Below, one piece after another: positions 51,427 through 60,547 of a DNA stretch of 64,000 nucleotides. The position numbers were made by a program, and so were the translations under genes. Where the stretch lies: positions 1,798,001 to 1,862,000 of the forward strand of contig NC_005125.1 of assembly GCF_000011385.1 (NCBI RefSeq), read 5' to 3'. Below the pieces are notes generated by a model, which saw nothing but the letters and a program-made list of their open reading frames with translations, did no database searches and was not told the origin of the DNA. How positions within the stretch are numbered: position 1 is the first letter of the stretch; every line of letters begins with the position of its first letter. The stretch comes from Gloeobacter violaceus PCC 7421 (GTDB lineage: Bacteria > Cyanobacteriota > Cyanobacteriia > Gloeobacterales > Gloeobacteraceae).

Positions 51427-51584
51427 TACGGTTTGCTCTCCGTGGTGGTCGTGGTGGTCGTTGAAGTCTCACCCATCGGGGTCGACTCGGTGGTGGTCGT
51501 GGTGTTCGTCTCAGTCTCGGTCTCCGGACTGGAGCAACCGACCAGCAACGCTCCCAGTGCAAGAACAATCGCGAACTTCTTCAT
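51426..51584 (-). CDS. Small Thr-rich lipoprotein, copy 1
   Basis: 52 residues from ATG 51584. The signal MKKFAIVLALGALLVGCSSP has lipobox Cys17. The mature part is two runs of Thr separated by ESTPMGE. GGTGAA precedes the ATG. Together with its downstream copy it forms a tandem duplication. Such short lipoproteins resemble entericidin-like peptides in size and class, but that name is not supported by sequence beyond this. Confidence 0.75.
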   Translation of the reverse strand: MKKFAIVLALGALLVGCSSPETETETNTTTTTESTPMGETSTTTTTTTESKP

Positions 51585-51841
51585 CGGATGTTCACCTTTA
51601 GAGTTTCCAACCGCAAAACAAAACGCTGTCAATGTGAAGAACAGCTTTTCGCTTTGCGCCTCAGTCCAAAACGAATCATACCAGAAAGCTCAAACGGGAC
51701 AATCCTTCAGAAGATGGGGCACCTGCAGGAATGCCCGCCCGGATCCCAAGGAAATCGGATGCTGTGCGGAGCGCTCCCCACCGCGCTCCCGGGCGGATCG
51801 CCAACTACCGCGGAGCGCGCTATGATGTTGGCTGCCCTCGG

Positions 51842-51912
51842 GCGGGTATAGTTTAGTGGTAAAACGAAAGCTTCCCAAGCTTTAGTTGCGGGTTCGATTC
51901 CCGCTACCCGCT
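51842..51912 (+). tRNA. tRNA-Gly (anticodon CCC)
   Basis: 71-nt cloverleaf: acceptor GCGGGTA with TACCCGC and discriminator T. The anticodon stem AAAGC/GCTTT encloses loop TTCCCAA, giving CCC. The T arm is GCGGGTTCGATTCCCGC. CCA is not encoded. Confidence 0.95.
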
Positions 51913-52077
51913 TAAACAGCGATTGACGCCTTTGCACAAGACGGTTCAGCCTGAACAATTTTGTTGCGGTGACGGACTTTTCTGAGCTGCGGGTCTTCGG
52001 CGACTGGGATCTGCAACCCCGGCTAGGATGATCGAAAGGACGCGGGGTCCGGTTGTACCTGCGTGCAGCACCGCTCA

Positions 52078-54615
52078 ATGGCAGGACAGTCGCTTCGGGA
52101 ACGCTGGAATATCTCGCGCCTGGCTCTTAAATACCCCTGGCTGACCCTCGGTTTTTGGGTGGCCCTGAGTGTGGCTGGGATATTTGCCTTCGGATCGCTC
52201 AAATACGCGCTTTTTCCGGACATCACCTTTCCGGTGCTCGTGGTCAACGGCAGCCATTCTTCACTAAGCGCCGAGGACACCGAGGCGAATCTCACCCGCC
52301 CGCTTGAACAACGGCTCAAAAATCTCGCGGGGGTGGACAAAGTCCGCTCCCAAAGTTACCCGGGCCAGTCGGTGGTCAGTCTGGCCCTGGCGGTAGGCAC
52401 CGACCTGGAAGCGGCAAAGCGCGAGGTGCAAACGGCGCTTGCGCAGGCGGCTCTACCCGCCGATGCCACGGTCACAGTCGCTCCCGTCAACCTCAACGAG
52501 ACGGCGGTAGCCAGTTACGCCATCCAAAGCGACACGAGCGATTTAGACACCCTGGCCAAGGTCGCCCGTGCCCGCATCGTGCCGGCTCTCGAAAAGGTAC
52601 CGGGGGTGCTCAAGGTCACGCTTCTCGGTGAGCGCGGCCTGGCGGACAATCCCACCGCCGTTCGCTTTGGCGGCAAGGACGCCCTGGCTGTGCAGGTGAT
52701 CAAGCGCGCTCGGGCCAACACGCTGGAGGTGGTGCGCTCGGTGGACCAGGAGGTAGAACGCCTGCGCCAAGCACTGACGGGGATCGAGCTACGCCTTGCC
52801 GCCACCCAGGCCGACTACATCCGCGAAGCGAGCCAAGCCACCGTCGAAGCGCTGGCCCTGGCGGTCGCCCTCTCGGTGATGGTAATCTTTCCGTTTCTCG
52901 GCAGCTGGCGGGCTACGCTCATCTCGGCCCTGGCCATTCCGATTTCGCTGCTGGGTACATTCATTGTGATGGCGCTTTTGGGTTTCAACCTGGAGACCAT
53001 CACGCTGTTGGCACTGGCGCTGGTCATTGGAATCATCATCGATGACGCCATTGTCGACGTTGAGAATATTGCCCGGCACCTCGATGAGGGGGAGTCGCCT
53101 TACCAGGCGGCGGTCTTGGCCACCGACGAAATCGGCCTGACGGTGACAGCGGCCACCATGACGATCGTGGCGGTCTTTTTGCCCGTGGGTCTGATGGGGG
53201 GCGTACTTGGCCAATTTTTTCGTCCCTTCGGAATCACCGTTTCGGCGGCGGTGATCACCTCGCTGTTGGTGGCGCGCACGCTCTCGCCGCTGCTCGCCTC
53301 GCGCTGGCTCAAGGCGCGCCCGCATCGGCCCGCCAAAATCGAGGCTTCCTGGCAGACTGGATTGGTGTGCCGCTACCGACGCATTCTCACCTGGGCGCTT
53401 GAACATCGCCCCGCGGTGATCGCTCTTGCCCTGGCAAGCTTCGTGGCTGGGCTGGCACTCATCCCACTGATTCCCAAGGGTTTTATTCCCCACCTCGACC
53501 GTGGCGAATTCAATGTCCAGTTCGCAGCATCCCTCGGTACACCGGTTGAAGACTCGCTGGCGGTGGCCAAGCAACTTGAAGACATACTGCGCGGGTTCCC
53601 CGATGTAGCGGCAATTTTTACGACGGTCGGGGAGCGGGGGGCAAGCCACAGGGGTTTGCTCTACGTGAAGCTGCGCGAGGAGCGCACCCTCAAAACTTTT
53701 GACCTGCAAGACCAACTGCGCGACCGTCTGCCGCCGCTTGAAGGCGTGGATGTGAGCGTCGAAGATATTCCTTTTGTGGACAATGGTGCCCAGAAACCCC
53801 TGGAAGTCGCCCTTTTGGGTCAAGATCTAGAGCAACTGCAGAGTGCTGCCGCCGCGCTAAAAGAGCGGCTTGCCAAGCAGCCGGGCTTTGCGGATCTGGC
53901 CGTCGGTGGGGCGGGGCAGTACGAGGGGCTCACCGTCGAAATTTCGCACCTGGATGGCGAGCGGGCGGTGTATCTGAGCAGCAACCTCAGCCGCGGGCTG
54001 ACCATCGGCGAGGCGACCGATCGCGTCAAAGCGGCGGCAAAGACGGTGCTTCCCGCCGGGGTGCGCCTCAGCTTTGGAGGCGATACCGAAAATGTCTCCA
54101 ATGTCTTTGGCGGCTTTGCGGCGACGCTGGTGCTCTCGGTGGTCTGTATCCTGGGGGTGCTGCTGTGGCTATTTCGCAGTTGGACCGACCCGTTGGTGGT
54201 GCTGCTGTCGCTGCCGCTTTCGGTGGTGGGAGCGATGCTCGCGCAATTTGTCACCCGCAGCGATTTCGGGATGATCTCGGTGATCGGGATCATCTTTTTG
54301 TTGGGTCTGGTCAATAAAAATGCGATTATCCTGGTCGATTACATCAACCAACTGCGCGCCGGTGGACTCGCGACCCGCGAAGCGATTCTCAAGGCGGGAC
54401 CGATTCGCCTCAGGCCCATCTTGATGACCACGGCAGCGGCGATACTCGGCATGCTGCCCATTGCCCTGGGGCTTGGGGCGGGGGCCGAACTGCGCGCGCC
54501 GATGGCTATCGCCATCATCGGCGGGCTGTTGACCTCGACGCTGCTCAGCCTTATCGTGGTCCCCGTTGCCTATAGCCTGTTCGCCCCCTTGAAAGAATCC
54601 AAACACACCCTATGA
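52078..54615 (+). CDS. Compact RND-family efflux permease
   Basis: 845 residues from ATG 52078 (GTG 52063 is possible). It has twelve TM helices in two repeats. The proton-relay motif is GIIIDDAIVDVENI in the first half, and the partner Lys is in GLVNKNAIILVDYINQ in the second. AcrB-class pumps are about 1,030 residues. Here both porter halves are shortened: the segments that would form the docking subdomains are missing after VLKVTLLGE and around GGAGQYEGLTVEI. No adaptor or outer-membrane gene is nearby. It overlaps hpnA, so it belongs to the hopanoid operon. Confidence 0.85.
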   Translation: MAGQSLRERWNISRLALKYPWLTLGFWVALSVAGIFAFGSLKYALFPDITFPVLVVNGSHSSLSAEDTEANLTRPLEQRLKNLAGVDKVRSQSYPGQSVVSLALAVGTDLEAAKREVQTALAQAALPADATVTVAPVNLNETAVASYAIQSDTSDLDTLAKVARARIVPALEKVPGVLKVTLLGERGLADNPTAVRFGGKDALAVQVIKRARANTLEVVRSVDQEVERLRQALTGIELRLAATQADYIREASQATVEALALAVALSVMVIFPFLGSWRATLISALAIPISLLGTFIVMALLGFNLETITLLALALVIGIIIDDAIVDVENIARHLDEGESPYQAAVLATDEIGLTVTAATMTIVAVFLPVGLMGGVLGQFFRPFGITVSAAVITSLLVARTLSPLLASRWLKARPHRPAKIEASWQTGLVCRYRRILTWALEHRPAVIALALASFVAGLALIPLIPKGFIPHLDRGEFNVQFAASLGTPVEDSLAVAKQLEDILRGFPDVAAIFTTVGERGASHRGLLYVKLREERTLKTFDLQDQLRDRLPPLEGVDVSVEDIPFVDNGAQKPLEVALLGQDLEQLQSAAAALKERLAKQPGFADLAVGGAGQYEGLTVEISHLDGERAVYLSSNLSRGLTIGEATDRVKAAAKTVLPAGVRLSFGGDTENVSNVFGGFAATLVLSVVCILGVLLWLFRSWTDPLVVLLSLPLSVVGAMLAQFVTRSDFGMISVIGIIFLLGLVNKNAIILVDYINQLRAGGLATREAILKAGPIRLRPILMTTAAAILGMLPIALGLGAGAELRAPMAIAIIGGLLTSTLLSLIVVPVAYSLFAPLKESKHTL

Positions 54616-55625
54616 CCCTGCGCGTGTTCGTGACGGGCGGCACCGGCTTCGTGGGAGCCAACCTCGTGCGCTTGCTGCTCACCGAAGGTTACAGCGTGCG
54701 CGCCCTGGTGCGTGAACCTGCGAAGGCACAAGATCTGGCGGCCCTCGGTGCCGAAGTGGTAGCCGGAGATCTGGGCAGTCGCGCTCTGGCTGGGCAGATG
54801 GCGGGCTGCCGGGCGCTCTTTCACGTCGCCGCCCACTACAGCTTGCTGCAGGCCGATCGCGAGCGGCTCTGGCAATCGAACGTGCTCGGAACCCGCAACG
54901 TGCTCGCGGCAGCCCGCGAGGCAGGGGTAGAGCGGACGGTCTACACCTCATCGGTGGCGGCCATCGGCGTCAAAAGCCCCCGCGCCGATGAAAACCACCA
55001 GAGCCCACCGGACAAACTCGTGGGCGTCTACAAACAGTCGAAATATTGGGCGGAGCAGGAAGCACGTCGGGCCGCTGCCCGCGGCCAGGATGTGGTGATC
55101 GTCAACCCGACCGCGCCAGTGGGTCCCTTCGACAGCAAACCGACGCCGACCGGCGACATCGTGTTGCGCTTCTTGCGCCGCCAGATGCCCTTTTATCTGG
55201 AGACCGGCCTCAACTTCGTCCACGTGCGCGACGTGGTCCAGGGGCACCTGGCTGCCCTGGAGCGGGGCCGCTCAGGGGAGCGCTACATCCTCGGACACCG
55301 AGATTTGTCTTTCAAAGCGCTGCTCGACACGCTGGCGGAGGTGACCGGCATACCAGCCCCACAGATGGCTGTTCCCGATTGGCTGCCCCTGGGAGTGGCC
55401 TGGATCGACGAGCAGCTGCTCTCGCCCTTGCTCGGCCGCCCCCCCAGCGTGCCCATCGACGGCGTGCGCATGGCCGCCCAGCCGATGTACTACGACGCCT
55501 CGAAGGCCGTGCGCGAACTGGGGCTGCCCCAGACCCCCGTCCGGGAAGCGCTCGTCGATGCCGTAGACTGGTTTAGAAAGAACGGATACATCGGCAACGG
55601 GGGGGGATTCCGGCATGGCGGTTAG
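54612..55625 (+). CDS. hpnA: Hopanoid-associated sugar epimerase HpnA
   Basis: 337-residue extended short-chain dehydrogenase. The NAD motif is [18 protein letters not shown], and the active-site Tyr-Lys is in [23 protein letters not shown] and [17 protein letters not shown] are typical of HpnA. The family clusters with hopanoid genes and is thought to process the sugar side chain. The start overlaps the RND gene (ATGA) and its end overlaps hpnH by 11 bp. Confidence 0.9.
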   Translation: MTLRVFVTGGTGFVGANLVRLLLTEGYSVRALVREPAKAQDLAALGAEVVAGDLGSRALAGQMAGCRALFHVAAHYSLLQADRERLWQSNVLGTRNVLAAAREAGVERTVYTSSVAAIGVKSPRADENHQSPPDKLVGVYKQSKYWAEQEARRAAARGQDVVIVNPTAPVGPFDSKPTPTGDIVLRFLRRQMPFYLETGLNFVHVRDVVQGHLAALERGRSGERYILGHRDLSFKALLDTLAEVTGIPAPQMAVPDWLPLGVAWIDEQLLSPLLGRPPSVPIDGVRMAAQPMYYDASKAVRELGLPQTPVREALVDAVDWFRKNGYIGNGGGFRHGG

Positions 55626-56634
55626 TCTCAAACAAGCGTTCGAAGTCGGAAAGTATTTGATTTCCCAGCGTCTCGCGGGCCGCGAGCGCTTCCCGCTGGT
55701 GTTGATGCTCGAGCCGCTGTTTCGCTGCAATTTGGCTTGCCCAGGCTGCGGCAAGATTCAGCACCCGGGCGAGATTTTGCGGCGCAACCTGACGCCTGAG
55801 GAGTGCTCTCGGGCGGTGGAGGAGTGCGGCGCTCCGATCGTCACCATCCCGGGAGGCGAACCGCTGCTGCACCCGCAGATCGACCAGATTGTCGAGGGGC
55901 TGGTCGACCGCGGCAAGTTCGTCTATCTGTGCACCAACGCCATCTTGCTCGAAAAAAATCTTGACAAATTCACACCCTCCGATTATTTCAGCTTCAGTGT
56001 GCATCTCGACGGTTTGCGCGAGGAGCACGACCAGGCGGTAGACCGCGAGGGCGTCTTCGATATCGCCATGCGGGCCATCAAAGCGGCAAAGGCGCGCGGC
56101 TTCCGGGTGACCACCAACACGACCATCTTCAACAACGCCGATCCGCAGCGGGTGCGGGAATTTTTCGATTTTCTGGGCGGACTCGACATCGACGGCATGA
56201 TGGTCTCGCCCGGCTACAGCTACGAGTGGGCGCCCGATCAGGAGCACTTTTTGCAGCGCGATCAGACCCGAGCACTTTTTCGCGAGATTCTTGCTCCCTA
56301 CCGTTCGGGGGAGGCGCGCTGGAACTTCAATCACAATCCGCTGTTTCTCGATTTTCTCGAAGGGCTCAAAGATTACGAGTGCACCCCCTGGGGAATGCCC
56401 AGCTACAGCGTGCTGGGCTGGCAGAAACCCTGCTATCTGCTCAACGAAGGTCACTACGCCACCTGGCAGGAACTGCTCGACAACACCCGCTGGGAGGATT
56501 ACGGACATGCCAGCGGCAACCCCAAGTGCCGCGACTGCATGGTCCACTGCGGCTATGAGCAGACTGCCGCCATCGACGCGATGGAAATCGCCAACATCCC
56601 GCGGGTGCTTGCCAGCGTCATCACCGGCCGCTGA
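55615..56634 (+). CDS. hpnH: Hopanoid radical SAM protein HpnH (adenosylhopane synthase)
   Basis: 339 residues. The radical SAM cluster motif is CNLACPGC, followed by [14 protein letters not shown] and SFSVHLDGL. The C-terminal [11 protein letters not shown] Cys group is characteristic of HpnH. It adds an adenosyl group to diploptene, making the precursor of extended C35 hopanoids. Cotranscribed with hpnA and the RND pump. The squalene-hopene cyclase is not in this window. Confidence 0.94.
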   Translation: MAVSLKQAFEVGKYLISQRLAGRERFPLVLMLEPLFRCNLACPGCGKIQHPGEILRRNLTPEECSRAVEECGAPIVTIPGGEPLLHPQIDQIVEGLVDRGKFVYLCTNAILLEKNLDKFTPSDYFSFSVHLDGLREEHDQAVDREGVFDIAMRAIKAAKARGFRVTTNTTIFNNADPQRVREFFDFLGGLDIDGMMVSPGYSYEWAPDQEHFLQRDQTRALFREILAPYRSGEARWNFNHNPLFLDFLEGLKDYECTPWGMPSYSVLGWQKPCYLLNEGHYATWQELLDNTRWEDYGHASGNPKCRDCMVHCGYEQTAAIDAMEIANIPRVLASVITGR

Positions 56635-56640
56635 CGGTCG

Positions 56641-58113
56641 ATGATCCGCTCGCTGGTCTGGTTTCGCAAGGGTTTGCGACTACACGACAATCCGGCATTA
56701 CTAGATGCAGCCCGGGACGCTGCGCGGCTCTACCCGCTGTTTATTGTCGATCCGTGGTTTGTGAACCCAGAGCGGGTCGGTGTCAACCGGATGCGCTTTT
56801 TGCTTGAAAGTCTGGGGGAGATTGACGGCAACCTTCGCCGACTTGGCTCGCGCCTGATTGTTCTGCAGGGCAGACCTCAGGAAGTGCTTGAGCGCGTACT
56901 TTCACGTTGGCAAATCGGCAGACTTTGCTTCGAGCGGGACACCGAGCCCTACGCCCGCAGGCGCGACGAAGCGATCCGCTCGATGGCCGAGCGCGTCGGG
57001 GTGCGGGTAATTTCCCCCACCGCCCACACCCTCTACGACCCCGATGAGCTTATCGAGTTGGGCCGTGGGAAAGTTCCCACCACCTACGGCGCCTTCGGGC
57101 GGTTGGCGGCAAAATTGGGCGAACCGGACGCCCCCGTGGCTTCTCCGTCGCACTTGCCGCCGCCAGGAGAATTGGACGCGGACTATGGCATCCCGACCCT
57201 GGCGGAGTTGGGCTACCCTGATCCCGAGTGCCCGTCCAGGGGGATCATCCCACCGGGAGGTGAAGGAGAAGGGCTGCGGCGCCTGCACGTCTACCTATCC
57301 GACCGGCAGCGATCGGCCGGATTTGCCAAACCCGACACCGACCCCACCGCTTTCGATCCGCCCTCTACCACCGCCCTGGGAGCGCATCTCAAATTCGGAT
57401 GCCTCTCAGCCAGAACATTTTATGCCGAGGTCCAGAAAGTCTACCGGGAGGTGGGCGAGCATACCGAGCCGCCAATGTCTCTCATTGGCCAGATCCTCTG
57501 GCGCGAATTTTTCTACACCGTGGGCTACGCGACCCCGAACTACGACCGCATCGAAGGTAACCCCGTGTGCCGCCAGATTCCCTGGGACGACAATCCCGAA
57601 TACCTGGCCGCCTGGAGCGAGGCGCGCACGGGATTCCCGTGGATCGACGCCGCGATGACCCAGCTGCGCACCGAAGGCTGGCTGCACCACCTGAGCCGCC
57701 ACGCGGTTGCCTGCTTTCTCACGCGCGGGGATCTATGGGTGAGTTGGGAAAAAGGCCAGGCCGTCTTCGAGCGCTTGCTGCTCGATCAAGACTGGAGCCT
57801 CAACGCGAGTAACTGGATGTGGCTTTCAGCGAGCGCTTTTTTTAACGCCTACTACCGGGTCTACAGCCCGATCAGCTTTGCCAAAAAGTACGACCCCGAG
57901 GGCCGCTACGTCCGCCGCTACCTGCCGAAGCTAGCCCGGGTACCCGCCGAATTTATCTACGAACCCTGGAGGGCGCCCCTGTTGGTCCAGAAGCAGGCGG
58001 GCTGCGTCGTGGGCCGCGACTATCCGGATCCCATCGTCGATCACGAACAGGCCAAGGCCTGCAACCTTGAACGGATGCGACTGGCCTACGAGCAGAACGC
58101 CAAAGGTGGCTGA
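56641..58113 (+). CDS. (6-4) photolyase / animal-cryptochrome-like flavoprotein
   Basis: 490 residues: an N-terminal photolyase domain (SLVWFRKGLRLHDNPALL, LFIVDPWF) and a C-terminal FAD domain. The sequence resembles eukaryotic (6-4) photolyases more than bacterial CPD enzymes: GNPVCRQIPWDDNPE, RTGFPWIDAAMTQLRTEGW, HHLSRHAVACFLTRGDLW, DWSLNASNWMWLSASAFF and YVRRYLPKL. His350 and His354 occupy the two His positions needed for (6-4) repair. Asn388 faces the flavin N5, as in photolyases. It starts 6 bp after hpnH. Damage specificity is inferred. Confidence 0.85.
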   Translation: MIRSLVWFRKGLRLHDNPALLDAARDAARLYPLFIVDPWFVNPERVGVNRMRFLLESLGEIDGNLRRLGSRLIVLQGRPQEVLERVLSRWQIGRLCFERDTEPYARRRDEAIRSMAERVGVRVISPTAHTLYDPDELIELGRGKVPTTYGAFGRLAAKLGEPDAPVASPSHLPPPGELDADYGIPTLAELGYPDPECPSRGIIPPGGEGEGLRRLHVYLSDRQRSAGFAKPDTDPTAFDPPSTTALGAHLKFGCLSARTFYAEVQKVYREVGEHTEPPMSLIGQILWREFFYTVGYATPNYDRIEGNPVCRQIPWDDNPEYLAAWSEARTGFPWIDAAMTQLRTEGWLHHLSRHAVACFLTRGDLWVSWEKGQAVFERLLLDQDWSLNASNWMWLSASAFFNAYYRVYSPISFAKKYDPEGRYVRRYLPKLARVPAEFIYEPWRAPLLVQKQAGCVVGRDYPDPIVDHEQAKACNLERMRLAYEQNAKGG

Positions 58114-58119
58114 GCGCTT

Positions 58120-58221
58120 AGAGCGGTTTTCGGGTGCTTGCTACACACCTCATCTTCTAAAGCGCTTGCCGGGAGCACGTTTCAAAACGTGGCTATGTAG
58201 TGTCGGGCTGCGAACCGCTCT
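58120..58221. repeat. Short element with 9-bp terminal inverted repeats
   Basis: AGAGCGGTT (58120-58128) and its complement AACCGCTCT (58213-58221) bound about 102 bp containing a second palindrome, CACGTTT-CA-AAACGTG. It fills the gap between two convergent genes. It may be a terminator region, or a small non-autonomous repeat if it recurs elsewhere. Confidence 0.4.
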
Positions 58222-58960
58222 AGGAAGGAAATTGCTCGGCGTAGATTTCGACCAGAATTTGCAATGCCCCCGGGCGCACCTCGAATTCGAGCAGCTTCAA
58301 GGACATGCCTTCGAGTTCAAAATTGCTGATGTTCCCCAAGTCGTTGGCTTTTTGCAATAGACCCTGAGTGAGTTGAGGTGAGAGCGCTTCGCCTTCGGGG
58401 TACTGCACATCCTCCAGACGGATGCGGTTGGACTGCCTGTCACCCACCATATGGGCATCGAAGGTGACTTCGCGCTCTTCGCGGGTCTGGTGAATGAGAA
58501 TGAGTGCCCGCATGCGGATGCGCTCGCCCCCGGGTAGTTTCACCTCGACGCGCCGGGTGTCGACGGTGAGTTGCTGACCGTCCGCCTGCACCTGCATATT
58601 CTTGAGCATGCCGAGGATGTATTCGGAATTGAAGGAGCGGTTGATATCCGCCTCGGTGAGCAGCACGCGGCAGGTGGCCTCGGTGGGGCGCTCCAGTTCG
58701 ATTTTGCCCATCGCCGCCGCCAGCGGGTTGATCGAGATGCGTCCCACCTCGATCTCCATCTTCTCGACGCGCAGGTTCTTCTGCATCACCAGCCCTTCGC
58801 CCTCGACGGTGACCGAATCGACCTCACCGGTGATCAGCTTGAGCGGGTTGGTCTTGATGGAGACATCCATGTTCTCCACTTCGCGAAGTTGGCTTGACAG
58901 GCCAATCTCGGCCACTTTATTGAGCGCCTGTTCCCCAAGTCCTGCCGTGTCCTCGGCCAT
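58220..58960 (-). CDS. DUF2993/LmeA-family protein
   Basis: 246 residues without an obvious signal peptide. The family pattern is VENMDVSIKTNPLKLITGEVDSVTVEGEGLV, VGRISINPLAAAMGKIELERPTEATCRVLLTEADINRSFNS and an amphipathic beta-rich end. DUF2993 proteins are frequent in cyanobacteria and actinobacteria; in mycobacteria LmeA acts in envelope lipoglycan synthesis. A membrane-surface or lipid-linked role is a reasonable but unproven inference. Confidence 0.85.
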   Translation of the reverse strand: MAEDTAGLGEQALNKVAEIGLSSQLREVENMDVSIKTNPLKLITGEVDSVTVEGEGLVMQKNLRVEKMEIEVGRISINPLAAAMGKIELERPTEATCRVLLTEADINRSFNSEYILGMLKNMQVQADGQQLTVDTRRVEVKLPGGERIRMRALILIHQTREEREVTFDAHMVGDRQSNRIRLEDVQYPEGEALSPQLTQGLLQKANDLGNISNFELEGMSLKLLEFEVRPGALQILVEIYAEQFPS

Positions 58961-59080
58961 GGTGTCGCCTTCCGGTAATCGTTTCGAGGTCCACTGTAGG
59001 TGCTCACTGCGCGACGGGAGAGAGCACCAGGATAGACAAAGGTGGCCAGGCGTCTCCCTCCTGCGGGGGAAGGTTTCTTA

Positions 59081-60547
59081 CTAACGCACCCACTCGCGCG
59101 AGCGCTCGACCGCCCGCTGCCAGACTGCGTAGTGCGCCTGCAGAACAAGTTGCCGTTCGCCCGATTCGAAGACGCGGTCGATGGGACGGGCAGCTACCAA
59201 TTCGGCGTAGTCGCCCCAGAAGCCGGTCCCCAAGCCGGCGGCAAAGGCGGCGCCCTGGGCGGTGGTGTCGATGAGCTGCGGCCGTTCGACCGGCACCCCG
59301 AGCACGTCCGCCTGCAACTGCATCAGCAAGTTGTTGCGCACCGCACCGCCGTCCACTTTGAGCCGGGTGAGGGGCGTGCCCATGTCGGCGGCGAGGGCGT
59401 CGGTCACCTCCCGAGTCTGAAAGGCGATGGCTTCGAGCACCGCCCTTGCTATCTGGCCCCGCCCGCTGCCGCGCGTGAGGCCAATCAGCAACCCCCGCGC
59501 CCCCATATCCCAGTGGGGAGCCCCCAGACCACTCAGGGCGGGGACAAAATAGACTCCGCCGCTGTCGGGGACGCTCGCGGCAAGCGCCTCACTCTCATCG
59601 GCAGTCTCGATGATCCCGAGGCCGTCGCGCAGCCACTGCACGCTCGCCCCGGTCGTAAACAGCGCCCCCTCCAGCGCGTAGCCGGTGGAGGTGCGGTCGC
59701 TCCAGGCGACGGTAGTCAACAGTTGGTGGCGCGAGCGGATGGGGCGGTCGCCCGTGTGGGCCACCAGAAAAGAGCCCGTGCCGTAGGTGCATTTGACCAG
59801 GCCCGGCCGGTCGCAGCCGTGGGCAAACAGAGCCGCCTGCTGATCGCCCAGAATGCCCGCGATCGGCGCACTGTAACCCAAAACCCGCACGTCGGTCTCG
59901 GCGAGTACCCCGAGGGAAGGCTTGATCGCAGGCAAAATTTCCGCCGGGATGGCCAGAAGCTCCAACAGCTCCGGATCCCAGTCGCGGGTGTGCAAATTGA
60001 ACAGCATCGTGCGCGAGGCGTTACTGGTGTCGGTGGCGTGCACCCGCCCGCCGGTGAGCTTCCAGATAATCCAGCTGTCGATGGTGCCCGCTTTGAGGCC
60101 GGGATAGTAGGGCCGGCGGTGGGCCAGCAACCAGGCCAGTTTGGTGGCCGAAAAATAGGCGTCGATCACCAGACCGGTGCGCTGCCGGATAGGGGCTTCC
60201 CAGCCTTCGGCGCGCAATTTCTGGCAAAGTGCGGCGGTGCGGCGGTCCTGCCAGACGATCGCGTTGCCGTGGGGGGTGCCGGTGGCCGCGTCCCACAACA
60301 GGCACGTCTCGCGCTGGTTGGTGAGGCCGACCGCGGCGATGCGCGCTGCACTTTGCGCCTGGACCTCGGCCACTACTTCGCAGGTAAGCTGCCAGATTGT
60401 CTGCGGGTCGTGCTCGACCCAGCCCGGCTGCGGGTAGATCTGCGGCACTTCCCGGTAGGCTCCTGCCGCCACCGCCCCGGACGGGTCGAACAGCAGCGCC
60501 CGGATGCCCGTCGTCCCCAGATCGAGGGCCAGAATCGCCCCGCTCAC
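59081..60547 (-). CDS. glpK: Glycerol kinase
   Basis: 488 residues from GTG 60547. FGGY fold: ILALDLGTTGIRALLFD is the phosphate-1 motif, GLTNQRETCLLWD and IVWQDRRTA the glycerol-binding blocks, GILGDQQAALFAHGC phosphate 2, and DGGAVRNNLLMQLQADVLGVPVERP the adenosine motif. It makes glycerol 3-phosphate for lipid synthesis and glycerol use. The start overlaps the stop of sixA (GTGA at 60544-60547), so the two are cotranslated. Confidence 0.95.
   Translation of the reverse strand: MSGAILALDLGTTGIRALLFDPSGAVAAGAYREVPQIYPQPGWVEHDPQTIWQLTCEVVAEVQAQSAARIAAVGLTNQRETCLLWDAATGTPHGNAIVWQDRRTAALCQKLRAEGWEAPIRQRTGLVIDAYFSATKLAWLLAHRRPYYPGLKAGTIDSWIIWKLTGGRVHATDTSNASRTMLFNLHTRDWDPELLELLAIPAEILPAIKPSLGVLAETDVRVLGYSAPIAGILGDQQAALFAHGCDRPGLVKCTYGTGSFLVAHTGDRPIRSRHQLLTTVAWSDRTSTGYALEGALFTTGASVQWLRDGLGIIETADESEALAASVPDSGGVYFVPALSGLGAPHWDMGARGLLIGLTRGSGRGQIARAVLEAIAFQTREVTDALAADMGTPLTRLKVDGGAVRNNLLMQLQADVLGVPVERPQLIDTTAQGAAFAAGLGTGFWGDYAELVAARPIDRVFESGERQLVLQAHYAVWQRAVERSREWVR

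Noticed and set aside
51707-52078. Minus-strand ORF over the tRNA-Gly region
   Set aside because: It is antisense to the tRNA (AGIEPATKAWEAF-type peptide), a familiar false ORF.
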